64,000 bases of DNA. Origin: Methyloligella sp. (GTDB taxonomy: Bacteria > Pseudomonadota > Alphaproteobacteria > Rhizobiales > HXMU1428-3). The translations under genes and the position numbers were made by a program. This document shows positions 53,946 to 62,608 of this stretch, in pieces. A model generated the notes under the pieces. It made no database searches and was not told where the DNA came from. It saw only the letters and a program-made list of their open reading frames with translations. Position 1 is the stretch's first letter; each line of letters opens with the position of its first letter. The stretch spans positions 1 through 64,000 of the forward strand of contig BQJJ01000011.1 of NCBI GenBank assembly GCA_021604645.1. Direction: 5' to 3'.

Positions 53946-54887
53946 GTGAGAATTTCCGTGAGTGAATTTGGACAAGGATCTAATCAGCAGGGATCAAACC
54001 AAAACGACCCATCCCTAATAAAAAGCGATCTAATCAAAGACAGCACCACTCAAACCTTCATGGAAGATGTGATCGCAGAATCTCAAAAAGTTCCTGTGAT
54101 TGTAGATTTCTGGGCTCCAAATTGCGCCCCTTGCGCTCAATTAACACCAGCACTTGAAGCCGCAGTTAGAGAAGCAGGTGGCACGGTTAAATTGGTTAAA
54201 ATTAACACCCAGGCCTGCCCAGATCTCGCAAGCCAATTTCGTATTCAATCAGTACCAACGGTTTATGCCTTTAAAGATGGTCAACCAGTAGACGGGTTCC
54301 AGGGCGCAATGCCTGAAAGTGAATTGAAAAAGTTCGTAAAAAAATTAAGCGGTGCCATCGAAGGCTTGGCTGAAATTATCGCAGAAGCAGATGAAAAGAG
54401 AGAAGCAGGCGAAGCTCAACTCGCCGCCGATCTTTACTCCCAAATCCTTTCGCAAGATCCACAAAATCCAGACGCCATTGGCGGGCTCATGAAATGTTAT
54501 ATTGACATTGGCGAACTGGAAACAGCTCAACAAGCCCTGACCATGATGCCGAAAGAAATTGAAAATCATCCTGCAATCATCAGTGCCAAAGCTGCATTAG
54601 ATCTCGCACTTAAATCTGGTGATACCGGTGATTTAGATGAGCTAATAGCAGAAAGTCAGGCCAATCCGGGAAATCATGAAAAACGATTTGAACTGGCAAT
54701 CGCCTATAATGCAAACAACAAACAAGCAGAAGCCGTAAATGAGCTGATAGCAATTCTAAGAAACAACATGCAATGGAATGATGGCGCAGCCCGCACTCAA
54801 TTACTTGAGTTTTTTGAAGCCTGGGGCCCTAAAGACCCAAATACAATTGAGGGGAGAAAAAAATTATCTTCCCTCCTTTTCGCTTAA
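53946..54887 (+). CDS. Thioredoxin-TPR protein (CnoX/YbbN-like)
   Basis: The 313-residue cytoplasmic protein has an N-terminal thioredoxin domain with the active site FWAPNCAPCAQLTP and VKINTQACPDLASQFRIQSVPTVYAFKDG, followed by a helical TPR-like region (about residues 155-285). The family works as a redox-sensitive chaperone. The LON gene follows after 140 bp, and Trm112 after that, a common Rhizobiales order. GTG starts at 53946 and 53958 are both possible; the first gives a Ser/Gln-rich lead. Confidence 0.92.
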   Translation: MRISVSEFGQGSNQQGSNQNDPSLIKSDLIKDSTTQTFMEDVIAESQKVPVIVDFWAPNCAPCAQLTPALEAAVREAGGTVKLVKINTQACPDLASQFRIQSVPTVYAFKDGQPVDGFQGAMPESELKKFVKKLSGAIEGLAEIIAEADEKREAGEAQLAADLYSQILSQDPQNPDAIGGLMKCYIDIGELETAQQALTMMPKEIENHPAIISAKAALDLALKSGDTGDLDELIAESQANPGNHEKRFELAIAYNANNKQAEAVNELIAILRNNMQWNDGAARTQLLEFFEAWGPKDPNTIEGRKKLSSLLFA

Positions 54888-55027
54888 ATTAGAGTTTAGA
54901 CTACGTATCAAAGATAGATCTCGCATTAAGAGAGTTTCGTTTATTATCAAATACAGATGTGCGGCATAGTTATTGTCGCCTGTTAACAGATAAAACACAT
55001 GAAAGCGTCAGCTAGAAAATAAAAACT

Positions 55028-55711
55028 ATGACAAGCCCAGCGCATAAATACCGTCTAATTTCAGATTTACCTGAAACAATCCCGCTTTTTCCTTTGAAAA
55101 ACGTGATTTTGCTTCCACGTAGTAACTTGCCACTAAATATATACGAACCAAGATATCTACAAATGACGGATGATGTGCTTGGAAATGAACGGTTAATCGG
55201 TATGATTCAACCAGAATCAGGATTTGAAGCCGAACTCTCAGCAGATATCTTTGTGCCGTTAAGAACAACCGGTTGCATTGGTCGACTAACAGAGTTCTCT
55301 GAAACCGAAGATGGACGTCTGTTAATCACGTTAACAGGCATTTGCCGGTTTGATATTTTAAACGAAGAAAAAACAGACCTGCCATACAGACAGTTCAAGG
55401 TAGATTATTCAAGGTTTGAAAAAGACCTTGAGCAAGGCTTTGGCGAAGATGAAGTCGATCGTGAAACTCTACTCAGTATCCTTAAAACCTACTTGAAACT
55501 CCATGAACTAGATGCAGATTGGGAGTCGATCAACCAATCTTCAAACGAATTTTTAGTCAACACCCTCTCAATCATCAGTCCATATGGAACAGAAGAAAAA
55601 CAAGCTCTATTGGAGACACCAGACCTAAAAACCCGCTCAGAAGTTCTCATGGCCTTAGCAGAAATGGACATAGCGTCCAGAAATGACGATACAGGCAACA
55701 CAATCCAATAA
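55028..55711 (+). CDS. LON substrate-binding-domain protein
   Basis: The 227-residue protein has the Lon N-terminal fold alone: ETIPLFPLKNVILLPRSNLPLNIYEPRYLQMTDDVL, IGMIQPE and TTGCIGRLTEFSETEDGRLLITLTG, then a helical bundle. There are no ATPase or protease domains. It may act as an adaptor for protein quality control, consistent with its thioredoxin-TPR neighbour, but this is inferred. Confidence 0.9.
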   Translation: MTSPAHKYRLISDLPETIPLFPLKNVILLPRSNLPLNIYEPRYLQMTDDVLGNERLIGMIQPESGFEAELSADIFVPLRTTGCIGRLTEFSETEDGRLLITLTGICRFDILNEEKTDLPYRQFKVDYSRFEKDLEQGFGEDEVDRETLLSILKTYLKLHELDADWESINQSSNEFLVNTLSIISPYGTEEKQALLETPDLKTRSEVLMALAEMDIASRNDDTGNTIQ

Positions 55712-55759
55712 AATCAACACCATATAAAATTGAACTAAATCACTGAAAATGAATGAAAA

Positions 55760-55966
55760 ATGGAAAATTCAGAAGAAAACAATTTAGAAATTGATCCTAA
55801 GCTTCTAGAAATTTTGGTTTGTCCCTTAACCAAAACACACCTTATTTACGACAAAGAAGCAGGCGAACTCATCTCAAAAAAAGCCAAACTGGCCTATCCA
55901 ATCAATAACGGAATCCCCGTAATGCTCCCCTCAGAAGCAAGGCAACTGAAAGACGAAGAATGCTAA
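55760..55966 (+). CDS. Trm112-family protein
   Basis: The 68-residue protein begins [30 protein letters not shown] and contains [15 protein letters not shown], the Trm112 pattern. Only one Cys of the usual zinc set is visible (VCPLT). Trm112 proteins stabilise methyltransferases that modify tRNA, rRNA or release factors. It is 48 bp after the LON gene and probably co-transcribed. Confidence 0.88.
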   Translation: MENSEENNLEIDPKLLEILVCPLTKTHLIYDKEAGELISKKAKLAYPINNGIPVMLPSEARQLKDEEC

Positions 55967-56035
55967 ATTATGCTTGTTCTACGCCCACAAAGTGCAGAGA
56001 GTAGAGTTAAAAACTCTAATATCCCAAAACTTCCA

Positions 56036-56150
56036 ATATGAAAAAGGAGTTCAGCTCACTTCGGGCTGAAGGACATGGCGAAGCCCGGTGCGTTGCACCG
56101 CACCTCGTAGGCCCCAAGCGCCTTTCGCGCTTGGAATAGCCGTGAGAGAG
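56036..56150 (+). repeat. Mosaic repeat, copy 9 (complete A)
   Basis: This is the cleanest A copy. Hairpin 1: TTCAGC (56050-56055)/GCTGAA (56065-56070). Hairpin 2: GGTGC (56087-56091)/GCACC (56095-56099). Hairpin 3: CAAGCGC (56115-56121)/GCGCTTG (56127-56133) inside GGC...GCC. The tail is CGTGAGAGAG. It sits between the Trm112 gene and the rplS leader, in a 368-bp spacer without other genes. Confidence 0.88.
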
Positions 56151-56254
56151 AAAAAAACAAAAACTTCACAAAAAACTATACATTTCTCCCAAACTAAGCT
56201 ATATGCTGACCTCTTCAAGAAGGTAATATGTTAAAACCTTGTTGATTTTCATGA

Positions 56255-56330
56255 AAATATAGGCCGCAAGAGCTGTGACGCACTCGTTTGGGTGGGACCG
56301 CTCCTCTGTGAATATAGTATAGGAAGTTGT
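56255..56330 (+). promoter_or_regulatory. rplS leader, possible regulatory structure
   Basis: A GC-richer patch (ggccgcaagagctg, gcactcgtttgggtggga) in an AT-rich leader ends near the AGGAAG ribosome binding site of rplS. Ribosomal protein genes often carry such autoregulated leaders; here only base composition and position suggest it. Confidence 0.25.
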
Positions 56331-56334
56331 AATA

Positions 56335-57021
56335 ATGAACATTATTGAACAACTCGAAAAAGAACAAATTGAAGAACTAAACAAAGTTCGTGAAGTTCCT
56401 GAATTTGCTCCTGGTGATACAGTTAGAGTTAACGTGAAAGTGGTTGAAGGTGACCGTTCACGGATTCAGGCATATGAAGGCGTGTGTATTGCACGTTCTG
56501 GCAAAGGCTTGCACGAAAATTTCACAGTACGTAAAATTTCTTATGGTGAAGGCGTGGAACGTATTTTCCCTGTTTTCTCACCATTGATCGATTCAATCGA
56601 CGTAGTACGCCGCGGTAAAGTTCGCCGTGCTAAGCTTTATTATCTACGTGGCCTACGTGGTAAAGCTGCACGTATTGCTGAACGCAAAGATGCTAAAGGC
56701 ACACTTACTAAGAAGAAAAAAGCCAAATTCAAAGGCTTTGATCGCCCAGAAGGTGATGCTGAAGATCTAACAGTGATCGAAGGTTTGAACGCAACAATTC
56801 AAACTCAGATCAACAAGCTTGGCGTGATCAAACTAGAACAAATTGCAAACCTGAGTGATGATGAAATCGTTCAACTTGACGAAGCTCTCGGACTTAGTGG
56901 CAAAATTGAAAAAGACGACTGGGTTTCAAAAGCTCAAGAAGCTATGACAGCAGCAACTGTTGAAGAAGTCCCTGAAGAAGAAGCTGAAGGCGCTAGCTCT
57001 GACGAAGAGAAAAGCGAATAA
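56335..57021 (+). CDS. rplS: Ribosomal protein L19 with C-terminal helix-hairpin-helix-like domain
   Basis: The 228-residue product has the L19 core (residues 1-125: [62 protein letters not shown]), at the 30S-50S interface. Beyond it there is an extra domain (about residues 145-205: [50 protein letters not shown]), of the helix-hairpin-helix type that extends L21 and some other alphaproteobacterial proteins, then an acidic tail. L19 is usually about 115-180 residues. It has lost its usual neighbour trmD-rimM, now 42 kb away. Confidence 0.92.
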   Translation: MNIIEQLEKEQIEELNKVREVPEFAPGDTVRVNVKVVEGDRSRIQAYEGVCIARSGKGLHENFTVRKISYGEGVERIFPVFSPLIDSIDVVRRGKVRRAKLYYLRGLRGKAARIAERKDAKGTLTKKKKAKFKGFDRPEGDAEDLTVIEGLNATIQTQINKLGVIKLEQIANLSDDEIVQLDEALGLSGKIEKDDWVSKAQEAMTAATVEEVPEEEAEGASSDEEKSE

Positions 57022-57156
57022 GTTTTATTCTTTTTTGAAATACTCTGGTGACCTTATTTTATCGTATATTAAAGGTCACCAGAAATTTCACCCGATCAAA
57101 ACAATTCGAATAAATTACCAATGATGTAAAATCGAATTTATCGGCATCAAAAAAAC

Positions 57157-57675
57157 ATGGCGAAGAACCATACAATCCGGCATGCACAAAAAGAAGATGT
57201 TCCTCGAATACAAACTCTTCTACAAGTCACTTGGCATTCATCTTACGATAAAACCTTAGGCCATAAAAAAGTCTCAGAACTTATCAATGAGTGGCATACT
57301 AAAGAACGCTTGGAAGAAGACATCCTCAAAGAAAACTGCCAATTCCTTGTCTGTGCTGAAGAAGGCGACATTATCGCAACCAGTTTTCTTAACAAACAAG
57401 AAAAAGATGCAATTTTAGGCCGGATGTATATTCATCCAGGCAAGCAGAATAAAGGCATTGGATCAGAGCTGATGGAAAAGATTTTATCTTCAATCAGTAA
57501 AGAGACTTGCATTTCTTTAACTGTTGAGCCACAAAACATCAGCGCCATAGAATTTTACAAAAGATTTGGGTTTACAATCCAAGGACCAGGCAGCTGCAGT
57601 GAAGACCCTCACGATGAAATACCAACCCTCATCATGAGACGGCCCCCAGAAGAAACGGCCAAGAATAAAACTTGA
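57157..57675 (+). CDS. GNAT-family N-acetyltransferase
   Basis: The 172-residue protein has the GNAT pattern: IRHAQKEDVPRIQTLLQVTWHSSYDKTLG, the acetyl-CoA motif MYIHPGKQNKGIGSELMEKIL and VEPQNISAIEFYKRFGFT. The substrate is unknown. It sits between rplS and leuC with more than 60 bp on each side, so it may have its own promoter. Confidence 0.88.
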   Translation: MAKNHTIRHAQKEDVPRIQTLLQVTWHSSYDKTLGHKKVSELINEWHTKERLEEDILKENCQFLVCAEEGDIIATSFLNKQEKDAILGRMYIHPGKQNKGIGSELMEKILSSISKETCISLTVEPQNISAIEFYKRFGFTIQGPGSCSEDPHDEIPTLIMRRPPEETAKNKT

Positions 57676-57749
57676 AATTAAAAACTTTAAATTAGACTAA
57701 CGAATAGTCATAAACATCAAAAATTTAGCTATCATTTATGGAGACAAAA

Positions 57750-59150
57750 ATGGGCAAGACACTTTACGATAAAATTTGGGACGATCACGTAGTTGAGACC
57801 AGCGAAGACGGAACATCGCTTCTCTATATTGATCGCCATCTTGTTCATGAAGTAACAAGCCCACAAGCCTTTGAAGGCTTGCGTATGTCAGATCGCACAG
57901 TTCGCGCTCCAGAAAAAACTTTAGCAGTACCAGACCATAACGTGCCAACTGAAGGGCGTGCCCAAGGCATCAGTGACCCGGAATCAAAACTCCAGGTAGA
58001 TACTCTCGAGAAAAATGCTAAAGATTTTGGCATCGACTTTTATGACATGGCGGATAAACGCCAAGGCATTGTCCACATCGTAGGCCCAGAACAAGGCTTT
58101 ACACTTCCTGGCATGACAATCGTTTGTGGTGACAGCCATACGTCAACTCATGGTGCATTTGGCGCGCTTGCTCACGGCATCGGTACATCTGAAGTAGAGC
58201 ATGTCTTAGCCACGCAAACTCTAATCCAGAAAAAAGCAAAAAATATGCGCATCACCGTAGATGGTGAAATTCCAGACCACGTCACAGCAAAAGATATCAT
58301 TCTCGCTATCATCGGCGAAATCGGAACAGCTGGCGGCACTGGTCACGTAATGGAATATGCAGGTGCTGCAATCCGCAATCTGTCTATGGAAGGCCGTATG
58401 ACCGTTTGTAATATGTCTATTGAAGGCGGTGCCAGAGCTGGTCTCATTGCACCTGATGAAACGACATACGAATATATTCAAGGCCGCCCACGTGCACCAA
58501 AAGGAGCCGCATGGGACATGGCACTTGCCTATTGGAAAACTTTATTCACGGAAGATGATGCAAGTTTTGATAAAGAAATCACGCTTAATGCATCTGACCT
58601 TCCTCCAATTGTTACCTGGGGCACAAGCCCGGACAACGTAGTTTCAATTACTGGAAATGTTCCAAATCCAGATGATGTTACAGATCCTGGCCAAAAAGAT
58701 GCCATGATCAGAGCGTTAAACTATATGGGTTTAACGGCTGGGACAAAAATTACAGACATTAAACTGGATCGTGTATTCATCGGATCATGTACTAATGGCC
58801 GCATTGAAGATTTACGTGCTGTTGCCAAATTAGTGGAAGGCAAAAACGTAAACGAAAATGTAAATGCCATGATCGTACCTGGTTCAGGCTTGGTAAAAGA
58901 ACAAGCTGAAAGTGAAGGACTAGATCAAATCTTTACAAAAGCAGGATTTGATTGGCGCGAACCAGGATGCTCTATGTGCCTGGCTATGAACGCAGATAAA
59001 TTGGAACCTGGTGAGAGATGTGCGTCGACATCAAATAGAAACTTTGAGGGCCGTCAGGGCCGTCAAGGTCGCACACATCTAGTCTCACCAATTATGGCCG
59101 CAGCAGCAGCGATTGCTGGTCATTTTGTAGATGTAAGAGACAATAACTAA
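57750..59150 (+). CDS. leuC: 3-isopropylmalate dehydratase large subunit LeuC
   Basis: The 466-residue aconitase-family enzyme of leucine synthesis has [14 protein letters not shown] at the start, [34 protein letters not shown], and Fe-S cysteines in [14 protein letters not shown] and [12 protein letters not shown], plus [11 protein letters not shown] chose ATG 57750, with GGAG 6 bp upstream. leuD is not in the window. TetR follows after 3 bp, an unusual partner. Confidence 0.96.
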   Translation: MGKTLYDKIWDDHVVETSEDGTSLLYIDRHLVHEVTSPQAFEGLRMSDRTVRAPEKTLAVPDHNVPTEGRAQGISDPESKLQVDTLEKNAKDFGIDFYDMADKRQGIVHIVGPEQGFTLPGMTIVCGDSHTSTHGAFGALAHGIGTSEVEHVLATQTLIQKKAKNMRITVDGEIPDHVTAKDIILAIIGEIGTAGGTGHVMEYAGAAIRNLSMEGRMTVCNMSIEGGARAGLIAPDETTYEYIQGRPRAPKGAAWDMALAYWKTLFTEDDASFDKEITLNASDLPPIVTWGTSPDNVVSITGNVPNPDDVTDPGQKDAMIRALNYMGLTAGTKITDIKLDRVFIGSCTNGRIEDLRAVAKLVEGKNVNENVNAMIVPGSGLVKEQAESEGLDQIFTKAGFDWREPGCSMCLAMNADKLEPGERCASTSNRNFEGRQGRQGRTHLVSPIMAAAAAIAGHFVDVRDNN

Positions 59151-59153
59151 TAT

Positions 59154-59753
59154 ATGGCAAGACGAAGCGATCATAGCCGAGAGGAAATAAAGGAACTCGC
59201 CTTAAATGCTACAGAAGAAATTGTAGCCGAGGCGGGTTTCCAAGCCCTAAGCGCCAGAAAAGTCGCCAGTGCAATCGGATACACCGTTGGCACGATTTAT
59301 CTGGTGTTTAAAAATCTTGATGATCTCATCATGCAGGTCAATGCGCGCACACTAGAAACTTTATTCAAAGAAGTCAGCGCTCATCAAAATCAAAAAAATC
59401 AAAAAGAAAACCTCGTTCAGTTTGGCCGGGCCTATTATAATTTTGCCAAAAAAAATCCCCATCTCTGGAGTTTAATTTTTGAGCATCATGTGGCAGGTGG
59501 CGGAGATATTAATCCAGATTTAGGAGAAAATATTCAAACGCTTTTTGATCTGGTTGAATCTGAAATCGGCTCGTTAGACGTAAAAAAAGACAAAGCCGAA
59601 ATCCATGCCGCTTCCTTGGGACTTTGGAGTAGTGTGCACGGGATAACCATCTTAGCAATAACAGATAAACTCTTCATGGCGGATGAGATCACCCCCCAAG
59701 AAATGATCGATCAGCTTATAAACAATTTCCTCACAGGTTATTGCGCAAAATAG
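59154..59753 (+). CDS. TetR-family regulator
   Basis: The 199-residue regulator has an N-terminal HTH (residues 8-55: REEIKELALNATEEIVAEAGFQALSARKVASAIGYTVGTIYLVFKNLDDLI) and a helical ligand domain (TetR_C type with LWSSVHGITILAI). It is translated from an ATG 3 bp after the leuC stop, so it likely shares the leuC message. The target is unknown. Confidence 0.88.
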   Translation: MARRSDHSREEIKELALNATEEIVAEAGFQALSARKVASAIGYTVGTIYLVFKNLDDLIMQVNARTLETLFKEVSAHQNQKNQKENLVQFGRAYYNFAKKNPHLWSLIFEHHVAGGGDINPDLGENIQTLFDLVESEIGSLDVKKDKAEIHAASLGLWSSVHGITILAITDKLFMADEITPQEMIDQLINNFLTGYCAK

Positions 59754-59852
59754 CCTGTGATTTAGCCCTTATGGATATTTGCCACTGATAAATTAAATAT
59801 TTTCATGATAGAATAATCCCACAAATGTATCTGTATGGGATGGAGATATAAA

Positions 59853-61103
59853 ATGAAAAGAAAAACATCAAAGATGAGGAAAACAAGCCCAGTCTTTTTT
59901 CTTTTATTTTCCTTTTTTCTTTTATTTTCTAACCTCTTATTTGTACATTTCAGCTCAAACACATCTCATGCAAAATCATTCAGTTCAAACATTTCTATAA
60001 AAACTCCAAACAAATCATCCATCGACCATGTAAGAAAAATTGCAGTTCTTGGAAAAGATAATCGCATTAGTCTACCTGCTAAGTATCAAGCCCTTGCAGC
60101 AGGCATCGGGATAATAGGACAACCAGGAAAAAAGGGATGGCGCTGTACAGCCTTTTGCGTAGCTCCAAATATCATAGCAACAAACGCCCACTGCATCGTT
60201 AGAAATCCAACAATGGGCAAACGGTTAAATCTCGCAAAAACAATTTTTATCCTCCCAGCTCTTACAAAGTCCCCTTTAAATCACAAATACAAACCCCGTA
60301 TCTCTTATCCAGAATATGTACACCAAAAAATGCCAGGCCTTTCTGTCTATTCTGGTAACTACGCAGAAGCACGGCATCTCAACTCTCAAAAACAAGACTG
60401 GGCTTTTACCAAATTAATCCATTCAGTCTGTAGAGGACGCACTCTTGATTTCGGAAAAGAAAAATTAAAACAGATTAAAAAAGCCGCACAAAAAAATGAA
60501 GTCTTCATGATTGGCTATCATGGAGATAAAGATATGTCTGAACGGTTATATTCAAATAAATGCCGCATTCGCTCGCGCAATAACAAAACGTTTTTCATGA
60601 AAAAACAGCGCAGACAGATGACAAGAGAGGCTCTTCTTCTCCCTCATACATGCGACGCATTCAAAGGTTCATCCGGCTCACCTATATTTTTAAAAAAAGA
60701 TAATAACTATAAAGTCATCGGTATCAATCTTGGTTCATTAAAGTACGAACATTTCCGCATTAGACGAAATCGATATACAGGCAAGATCATCAGCCGTAAG
60801 AAATTAAAAACGGGCAAAGAAACAAACATCGCCATTCAACCAAAAATCTTTCTCGAAGGGTTAAAACGATTTCAGGAAGAAACCTTGCTAACAAACATCG
60901 AGCAATTTAGAAACTTCCAAAAAGGACTAAAAGCCCTAAATTTCTACAGGGGAAAAATTGATGGGCGCTTTGGTAAACAAACCAAAAGAGCTATTTACGC
61001 TTTTGAGAAAAAGATGAAACTTGCCCCTATAGGATTGCCAACAAAAGAACTTCTAGACACTCTTAACATTGAAATACATAAACAAAAAATATTTAAACAA
61101 TGA
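59853..61103 (+). CDS. Secreted trypsin-like protease with peptidoglycan-binding domain
   Basis: The 416-residue protein starts with a lysine-rich lead and a long phenylalanine-rich hydrophobic segment (SPVFFLLFSFFLLFSNLLF). The S1-type catalytic triad is visible as NAHCIV (His), KQDWAFTKL (Asp) and FKGSSGSPIF (Ser). Cysteines near these suggest disulfides. The C-terminal 60 residues (LKALNFYRGKIDGRFGKQTKRAIYAFEKK) form a peptidoglycan-binding domain. I start at 59853, where GGAG precedes the ATG; 59835 is also possible. The 3' end overlaps the converging ilvA by 11 bp. Confidence 0.88.
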   Translation: MKRKTSKMRKTSPVFFLLFSFFLLFSNLLFVHFSSNTSHAKSFSSNISIKTPNKSSIDHVRKIAVLGKDNRISLPAKYQALAAGIGIIGQPGKKGWRCTAFCVAPNIIATNAHCIVRNPTMGKRLNLAKTIFILPALTKSPLNHKYKPRISYPEYVHQKMPGLSVYSGNYAEARHLNSQKQDWAFTKLIHSVCRGRTLDFGKEKLKQIKKAAQKNEVFMIGYHGDKDMSERLYSNKCRIRSRNNKTFFMKKQRRQMTREALLLPHTCDAFKGSSGSPIFLKKDNNYKVIGINLGSLKYEHFRIRRNRYTGKIISRKKLKTGKETNIAIQPKIFLEGLKRFQEETLLTNIEQFRNFQKGLKALNFYRGKIDGRFGKQTKRAIYAFEKKMKLAPIGLPTKELLDTLNIEIHKQKIFKQ

Positions 61104-62358
61104 AACTTGAGAGCACATCATCATTCGTGATGTCTTCAATATGATAGCCTGTTTTATCCAATTCGCCTTCCAAAACCTCAAAATTCTCAGCCCGTTTACT
61201 TTCAACACCCATAAGTATTGTACCAAAATTTCGAGCTGATTTTTTCAAATATTCAAAACGCGCAATATCATCATCAGGCCCAAGCAAGTCGAGCAATTCA
61301 CGCAGCGCACCTGGGCGTTGTGGCATACGAATTAAATAATATTTCTTAAGGCCCGCAGCTTTTAAGGCCCGCTCTTTCACTTCTGGCAATCGCTCAAAGT
61401 CAAAGTTCCCCCCAGAAGCAATACAAACAATGGTTTTGCCTTTTAATTTATCTCGCGGTATCCAGCGCAGAGCATCCACTTCCAATGCACCAGCAGGCTC
61501 TAACACAATGCCTTCAATATTAAGCATCTCAATAATCGTCTCACACAAACGATCTTCAGGAATAAGCATCACAGAATTCGGATCTGTATCTTTCAAAAGA
61601 TCAAAATTCAATTGTCCCATCTGTCCAACAGCAGCCCCGTCAACAAAATTATCAACACGCTCTAATAAAACTCGTTCCCCCTGTATGAGACTCTCTTTAA
61701 AGCTTGGAGCTCCTGCGGGTTGTACAAAAATCATTTCTGTTTTAGGAGAACACTCTTTCATGACCTCAGCCACACCGGCAGCCAAGCCACCACCACCAAC
61801 AGGTAAGATAAGCAAATCAATCGGTTTATCAATTTGAGCAAGTATCTCTAGCCCAACACTTGCCTGCCCTTCAATTATATCTTCATGATCAAATGGCGGC
61901 ACCATAACCGCACCGGTTTCATCAGCATATTCGATAGCTGACTTGTAACACTGATCAAAAAAGTCGCCGAAAATCTTAATTTCAACTTGTTCACCACCAA
62001 AAACTTTCGTTTTTTCTTGTTTTTGCTGTGGTGTGGTGACCGGCATGAAAATCACACCTTTCACACCAAAATGCTGACAGGCGAAAGCAAAGCCTTGAGC
62101 ATGGTTGCCCGCAGACGCACAAACAAATTGTTGGTTTTTACCGTTTTTTAAAATGGCCTTGCGAAAAAAATTAAACGCTCCTCGAATTTTATAACTCCGA
62201 ACAGGTGTTAAATCTTCTCGCTTTAAATAAATATCAGCCTCATGGCGTTTAGAGAGAAATGCATTTCGTTGCAAAGGCGTTTGCGCAATAACTGATTTAT
62301 GCAATTGCGCCGCGAGTTTAACATTTTCGATAAACTGTGATTTTTGATTTTCTGACAT
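61093..62358 (-). CDS. ilvA: Threonine dehydratase
   Basis: The 421-residue PLP enzyme deaminates threonine to 2-oxobutyrate for isoleucine synthesis. PLP Lys lies in PVRSYKIRGAFNFF; other motifs are CASAGNHAQGFAFA, EDIIEGQASVGLEI, LPVGGGGLAAGVAEV and VCIASGGNFDF. A short C-terminal ACT-like domain (YYLIRMPQRPGALRELLDLL) suggests regulation by amino acids. It is of the shorter type with one ACT-like unit. Confidence 0.95.
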   Translation of the reverse strand: MSENQKSQFIENVKLAAQLHKSVIAQTPLQRNAFLSKRHEADIYLKREDLTPVRSYKIRGAFNFFRKAILKNGKNQQFVCASAGNHAQGFAFACQHFGVKGVIFMPVTTPQQKQEKTKVFGGEQVEIKIFGDFFDQCYKSAIEYADETGAVMVPPFDHEDIIEGQASVGLEILAQIDKPIDLLILPVGGGGLAAGVAEVMKECSPKTEMIFVQPAGAPSFKESLIQGERVLLERVDNFVDGAAVGQMGQLNFDLLKDTDPNSVMLIPEDRLCETIIEMLNIEGIVLEPAGALEVDALRWIPRDKLKGKTIVCIASGGNFDFERLPEVKERALKAAGLKKYYLIRMPQRPGALRELLDLLGPDDDIARFEYLKKSARNFGTILMGVESKRAENFEVLEGELDKTGYHIEDITNDDVLSSFIV

Positions 62359-62367
62359 AATCCATAT

Positions 62368-62391
62368 ATGTCAGCTCATATCTTTGCTGAC
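62368..62391. promoter_or_regulatory. Inverted repeat upstream of ilvA
   Basis: TGTCAGC and GCTGACA form a 7-bp inverted repeat about 10 bp upstream of the ilvA start. It may be an operator or a leader hairpin; no regulator can be named. The rest of the 250-bp spacer shows nothing further. Confidence 0.35.
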
Positions 62392-62608
62392 AAGTGACAA
62401 AACCACGCTGCTCCAGCAATCAGTTAATCCATTATAACTCAGTCAGCTCATACATTAACCTTAACAATCCCAAAATCGCCCTTTTGAAAAATAATTATAA
62501 TTGAGATCTTGTAATTAAACACTGTTCAGTTTATATCCTAAAAATACTGATCCATTAAGCAATATTCAGTAAAGACACGATAAAACACAACAGATCAAAG
62601 CAATAACA

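Noticed and set aside
17..56150. The dispersed repeats as a CRISPR array
   Set aside because: Copies are kilobases apart, are imperfect hairpin units, are not regularly spaced, and no cas genes are present.
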